Below, piece after piece: positions 42,833-44,983 of a stretch of DNA of 44,983 bases. Position numbers and translations under genes: made by a program. The DNA is from Bacteroidales bacterium. Lineage in GTDB: Bacteria > Bacteroidota > Bacteroidia > Bacteroidales > UBA10428. The stretch is taken from the NCBI GenBank assembly GCA_016930375.1, contig JAFGGU010000009.1, forward strand, positions 1 to 44,983, written 5' to 3'. The notes beneath the pieces were generated by a model, which worked only from the letters and a program-made list of their open reading frames with translations, made no database searches and was not told the origin of the DNA. Position 1 is the first letter of the stretch, and every line of letters begins with the position of its first letter.

Positions 42833-43012
42833 CTAAGCCTTCGCCTGCCATAAACACCTCGCCGGTGAAAAAATCTTTCCTTCCGTATTCAAGACTTTAA
42901 TTGCCTTTTCAGCATCCTTTTTATCAATTCCGGCCAGTTCGGCAACTTCACCGGTTCTAAGAGGCTTGCCTGCCTTATTCATGGCGGCAATTACTTTTTC
43001 TTTAATTTCCAT
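42833..43012 (-). CDS. 59-residue winged-helix (MarR-like) protein
   Basis: ATG at 43012 opens a 59-codon frame ending TAG at 42835-42833. The protein begins MEIKEKVIAAMNKAGKPLRT, continues GEVAELAGIDKKDAEKAIKV and ends LNTEGKIFSPARCLWQAKA. This is a minimal helix-turn-helix with a wing (KVLNTEGKIFSPARC), like the very small DNA-binding domains annotated as MarR-like regulators in many anaerobes. Its target is unknown. It lies between the repeat cluster and argS, diverging from argS with 72 bp between starts, and could affect argS transcription; this is only suggested by position. Confidence 0.8.
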   Translation of the reverse strand: MEIKEKVIAAMNKAGKPLRTGEVAELAGIDKKDAEKAIKVLNTEGKIFSPARCLWQAKA

Positions 43013-43056
43013 GTCAGTTAAAAATTAATCCTTAAAGTTATTCTAAAAAATGAATT

Positions 43057-43064
43057 TATATTTG
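43057..43064 (+). promoter_or_regulatory. -7 box for argS
   Basis: TATATTTG is an exact TAnnTTTG ending 20 nt before the ATG at 43085. The -33 element is unclear. The GTG that could extend the gene starts on the last base of this box. Confidence 0.5.
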
Positions 43065-43084
43065 TGCCTTTCAATTCAGATGAG

Positions 43085-44881
43085 ATGCAGGTTATTGAAC
43101 AAATCCTTACCCGGTCGGTAGTTGAAGGGATCAAATTGTTATACGGGCAGAGTTGTCCTCCTGAACTGATTCAATTGCAGAAGACAAGACGGGAATTTGA
43201 CGGCGACATTACTTTGGTGGTATTCCCTTTGCTGAAGCTGTCGCGCAAATCACCCGACATCACCGCTGCTGATATCGGCAGTTATTTGCAGGATCATTGT
43301 CAGGAAATTGTCAGGTTCAACGTGATCAAGGGATTTTTGAATCTCGTGATCAGCACGGGTTATTTCCTGGGACACCTGAACCGTGCGCTGGATGCGGAAC
43401 GATATGGATTCTGCGGGGTTTTACCTGACAGCAGGACCATCATGGTCGAATACTCCTCTCCCAATACCAATAAACCACTGCACCTGGGTCATATCCGGAA
43501 TAACCTGCTGGGTTATGCCGTAAGCAATATTCTGGAAGCCAATGGCCAAAGGGTGATCAAGACGAACCTGGTGAACGACAGGGGCATTCATATCTGTAAA
43601 TCAATGCTTGCCTGGCAGCGTTGGGGAAATGGTGAAACTCCGGCGGATTCAGGTAAAAAGGGCGATCACCTGGTAGGGGAATACTATGTGAAATTTGACA
43701 GGGAATATAAAAAGCAGATTGCTGATCTGGTCGCTGCAGGCATGTCCCGGGAGGAAGCGGAAAAAAAAGCTCCCCTGATGATCGAGGCGCAGGAAATGCT
43801 GCGGAAATGGGAGGCCGGAGATGAAGCTGTTCTTCTCTTATGGAAAAAAATGAACATGTGGGTTTACGAAGGATTCGACGGAACCTACAAAAGGCTGGGC
43901 GTTCATTTTGATAAGATCTATTATGAATCCGAAACCTGGATCCCCGGGAAAAATGCAGTTCTCGAAGGTCTCGGCAAAAACGTGCTGGTAAAACGTGATG
44001 ATGGATCGGTGTGGGCGGATATGCGCGATAAAGGCTTGGATGAGAAGGTCCTGCTGCGTTCCGACGGAACCTCGGTGTATATGACCCAGGATATCGGAAC
44101 AGCCAAGGTAAGGCAGCAGGATTATGCGCCCGACAAAATGGTTTATGTGGTTGGCAATGAGCAGAATTATCATTTCAAGGTGCTTGCCATCATTTTGGAC
44201 ATGCTGGGTTTTCCCTGGGCAAAAACGCTGCACCATTTGTCATACGGCATGGTTGAGCTGCCCGAAGGCAAAATGAAATCCCGTGAAGGAACCGTGGTGG
44301 ATGCCGATGACCTCATGGATGAAATGATCGATACTGCCCGCGAGATGTCAAAGGAACTCGGCAAACTGGAAGGCCTGAGCGATGATGAGAAAGAGGATAT
44401 ATTCAGGATCATTGGTCTTGGCGCTTTAAAATATTATATGCTCAAAGTGGATCCCGTAAAGAATATGTTGTTTAATCCGCGTGAATCCATTGATTTCGAC
44501 GGCAATACAGGTCCCTTCATCCAGTACACCTACACCCGTATCCTGTCGGTCTTTCGCAAGGCTGAAGAATTGCAAATTGACCGGCCCGACAGGTCGCCTG
44601 AGAACATCGCTGTCAATGACAAGGAAAAAAACCTGCTCCGGCTGATTCATGAATTTCCTGCTGTCCTTGCCGATGCCGGGGAAACATTCAATCCTTCCCT
44701 GATCGCTAACTTTATCTTTGAACTGGTGAAGGAATACAACCAGTTCTACCACGATTATTCAATATTGAAGGAAGAGGATCCGGAGATCCGGAAATTCAGA
44801 TTGGTGCTCTCCCGGGTAGTTTCCGGAATTGTGAAAAACGGTATGGAGTTGCTGGGTGTTGAAATGCCGGAAAGAATGTAA
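43085..44881 (+). CDS. argS: Arginyl-tRNA synthetase
   Basis: About 598 residues; a cytoplasmic class I synthetase that charges tRNA-Arg. The N-terminal Add-1 tRNA-recognition domain is at about 1-110. The HIGH signature appears as SSPNTNKPLHLGHIRNN (about 122-138) and the KMSKS loop as GKMKSREGTVVD (about 395). The C-terminal DALR anticodon-binding domain begins near FIQYTYTRILSV and runs to the end. The GTG at 43064 would add seven residues but overlaps the promoter, so ATG 43085 is used. A heptamer array begins 8 bp after the stop. Confidence 0.96.
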   Translation: MQVIEQILTRSVVEGIKLLYGQSCPPELIQLQKTRREFDGDITLVVFPLLKLSRKSPDITAADIGSYLQDHCQEIVRFNVIKGFLNLVISTGYFLGHLNRALDAERYGFCGVLPDSRTIMVEYSSPNTNKPLHLGHIRNNLLGYAVSNILEANGQRVIKTNLVNDRGIHICKSMLAWQRWGNGETPADSGKKGDHLVGEYYVKFDREYKKQIADLVAAGMSREEAEKKAPLMIEAQEMLRKWEAGDEAVLLLWKKMNMWVYEGFDGTYKRLGVHFDKIYYESETWIPGKNAVLEGLGKNVLVKRDDGSVWADMRDKGLDEKVLLRSDGTSVYMTQDIGTAKVRQQDYAPDKMVYVVGNEQNYHFKVLAIILDMLGFPWAKTLHHLSYGMVELPEGKMKSREGTVVDADDLMDEMIDTAREMSKELGKLEGLSDDEKEDIFRIIGLGALKYYMLKVDPVKNMLFNPRESIDFDGNTGPFIQYTYTRILSVFRKAEELQIDRPDRSPENIAVNDKEKNLLRLIHEFPAVLADAGETFNPSLIANFIFELVKEYNQFYHDYSILKEEDPEIRKFRLVLSRVVSGIVKNGMELLGVEMPERM

Positions 44882-44889
44882 TATCTTTG

Positions 44890-44983
44890 AACATACAACA
44901 ACATACAACATACAACATACAACATACAACATACAACATACAACATACAACATACAACATACAACATACAACATACAACATAC
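44890..44983 (+). repeat. Perfect AACATAC heptamer array after argS, running off the window
   Basis: One AACATAC unit (44890-44896), a 3-nt interruption, then twelve uninterrupted perfect copies from 44900 to the last base of the window. The array continues to the right by an unknown amount. Open frames on the minus strand here come only from the repeat. Confidence 0.95.

Noticed and set aside
43064..43084. GTG start for argS
   Set aside because: The GTG overlaps an exact -7 promoter box, and the ATG at 43085 gives the normal family N-terminus.
44755..44981. Minus-strand open frames reading LYVVCCM repeatedly
   Set aside because: They are translations of the AACATAC array and of antisense argS, not genes.
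44890..44983. CRISPR array
   Set aside because: The unit is 7 bp with no spacers, and no cas gene is present. The same holds for all heptamer arrays in the window.

Overview
The window looks like chromosomal core sequence of a member of the Bacteroidota, most likely Bacteroidales or a close relative. The evidence is the type-3 (archaeal-like) prolyl-tRNA synthetase without an editing domain, the Bacteroidota form of LptD, DUF4293, GldI-like FKBP lipoproteins, a propeller-type sensor kinase, PyrI beside PyrB, and eleven exact copies of the Bacteroidota -7 promoter box TAnnTTTG just upstream of gene starts. Rubredoxin suggests an anaerobic or microaerophilic life. Nearly all coding sequence belongs to recognisable families; no prophage, integron, CRISPR array or defence island is visible.

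Layout. 1-80: the 3' end (domains V and VI) of a group II intron that enters from the left. 136-3127: an OmpP1/FadL-like outer membrane protein and a Tyr/Ser-rich exported protein. 3233-9786: proS, then lptD divergent from an amidase-MCE pair (cell envelope). 10171-15178: dnaA, an IMPACT-family protein, pyrB-pyrI, DUF4293 and a SirB1-like protein. 15246-17675 (minus): a coiled-coil protein, zapA, a 6S RNA and rny. 17811-22500: an M23 peptidase, anmK and a C69 dipeptidase. 22718-27560 (minus): ndk, then an OPT transporter, an orphan PqqD-like protein and a POT transporter. 27632-31161: nrnA and three FKBP-type proteins. 31170-38043: an RsmI-like methylase, a large sensor kinase, a lipoprotein, alkaline phosphatase and rubredoxin. 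38102-44881: pepD, an SLC13-type permease, a GNAT-like protein, a 59-residue winged-helix protein and argS.

Themes. Envelope building and recycling (LptD, amidase, MCE, M23, AnmK, ZapA) and peptide use (C69 dipeptidase, POT, OPT, PepD) recur through the window. RNA metabolism is represented by rny, nrnA and 6S RNA.

The least explained signals lie between genes. Four heptamer arrays share a GTRA core, each reads in the direction of the gene it follows, and three of them touch or nearly touch a stop codon. There is a nested four-copy palindromic repeat cluster (42632-42807), a perfect 18-bp palindrome in the proS leader, back-to-back divergent -7 boxes (37841-37856), and a perfect 12-copy heptamer array running off the right edge. 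None amounts to proof of a new system. The stop-codon-associated GTRA heptamers are the best candidate for something undescribed.
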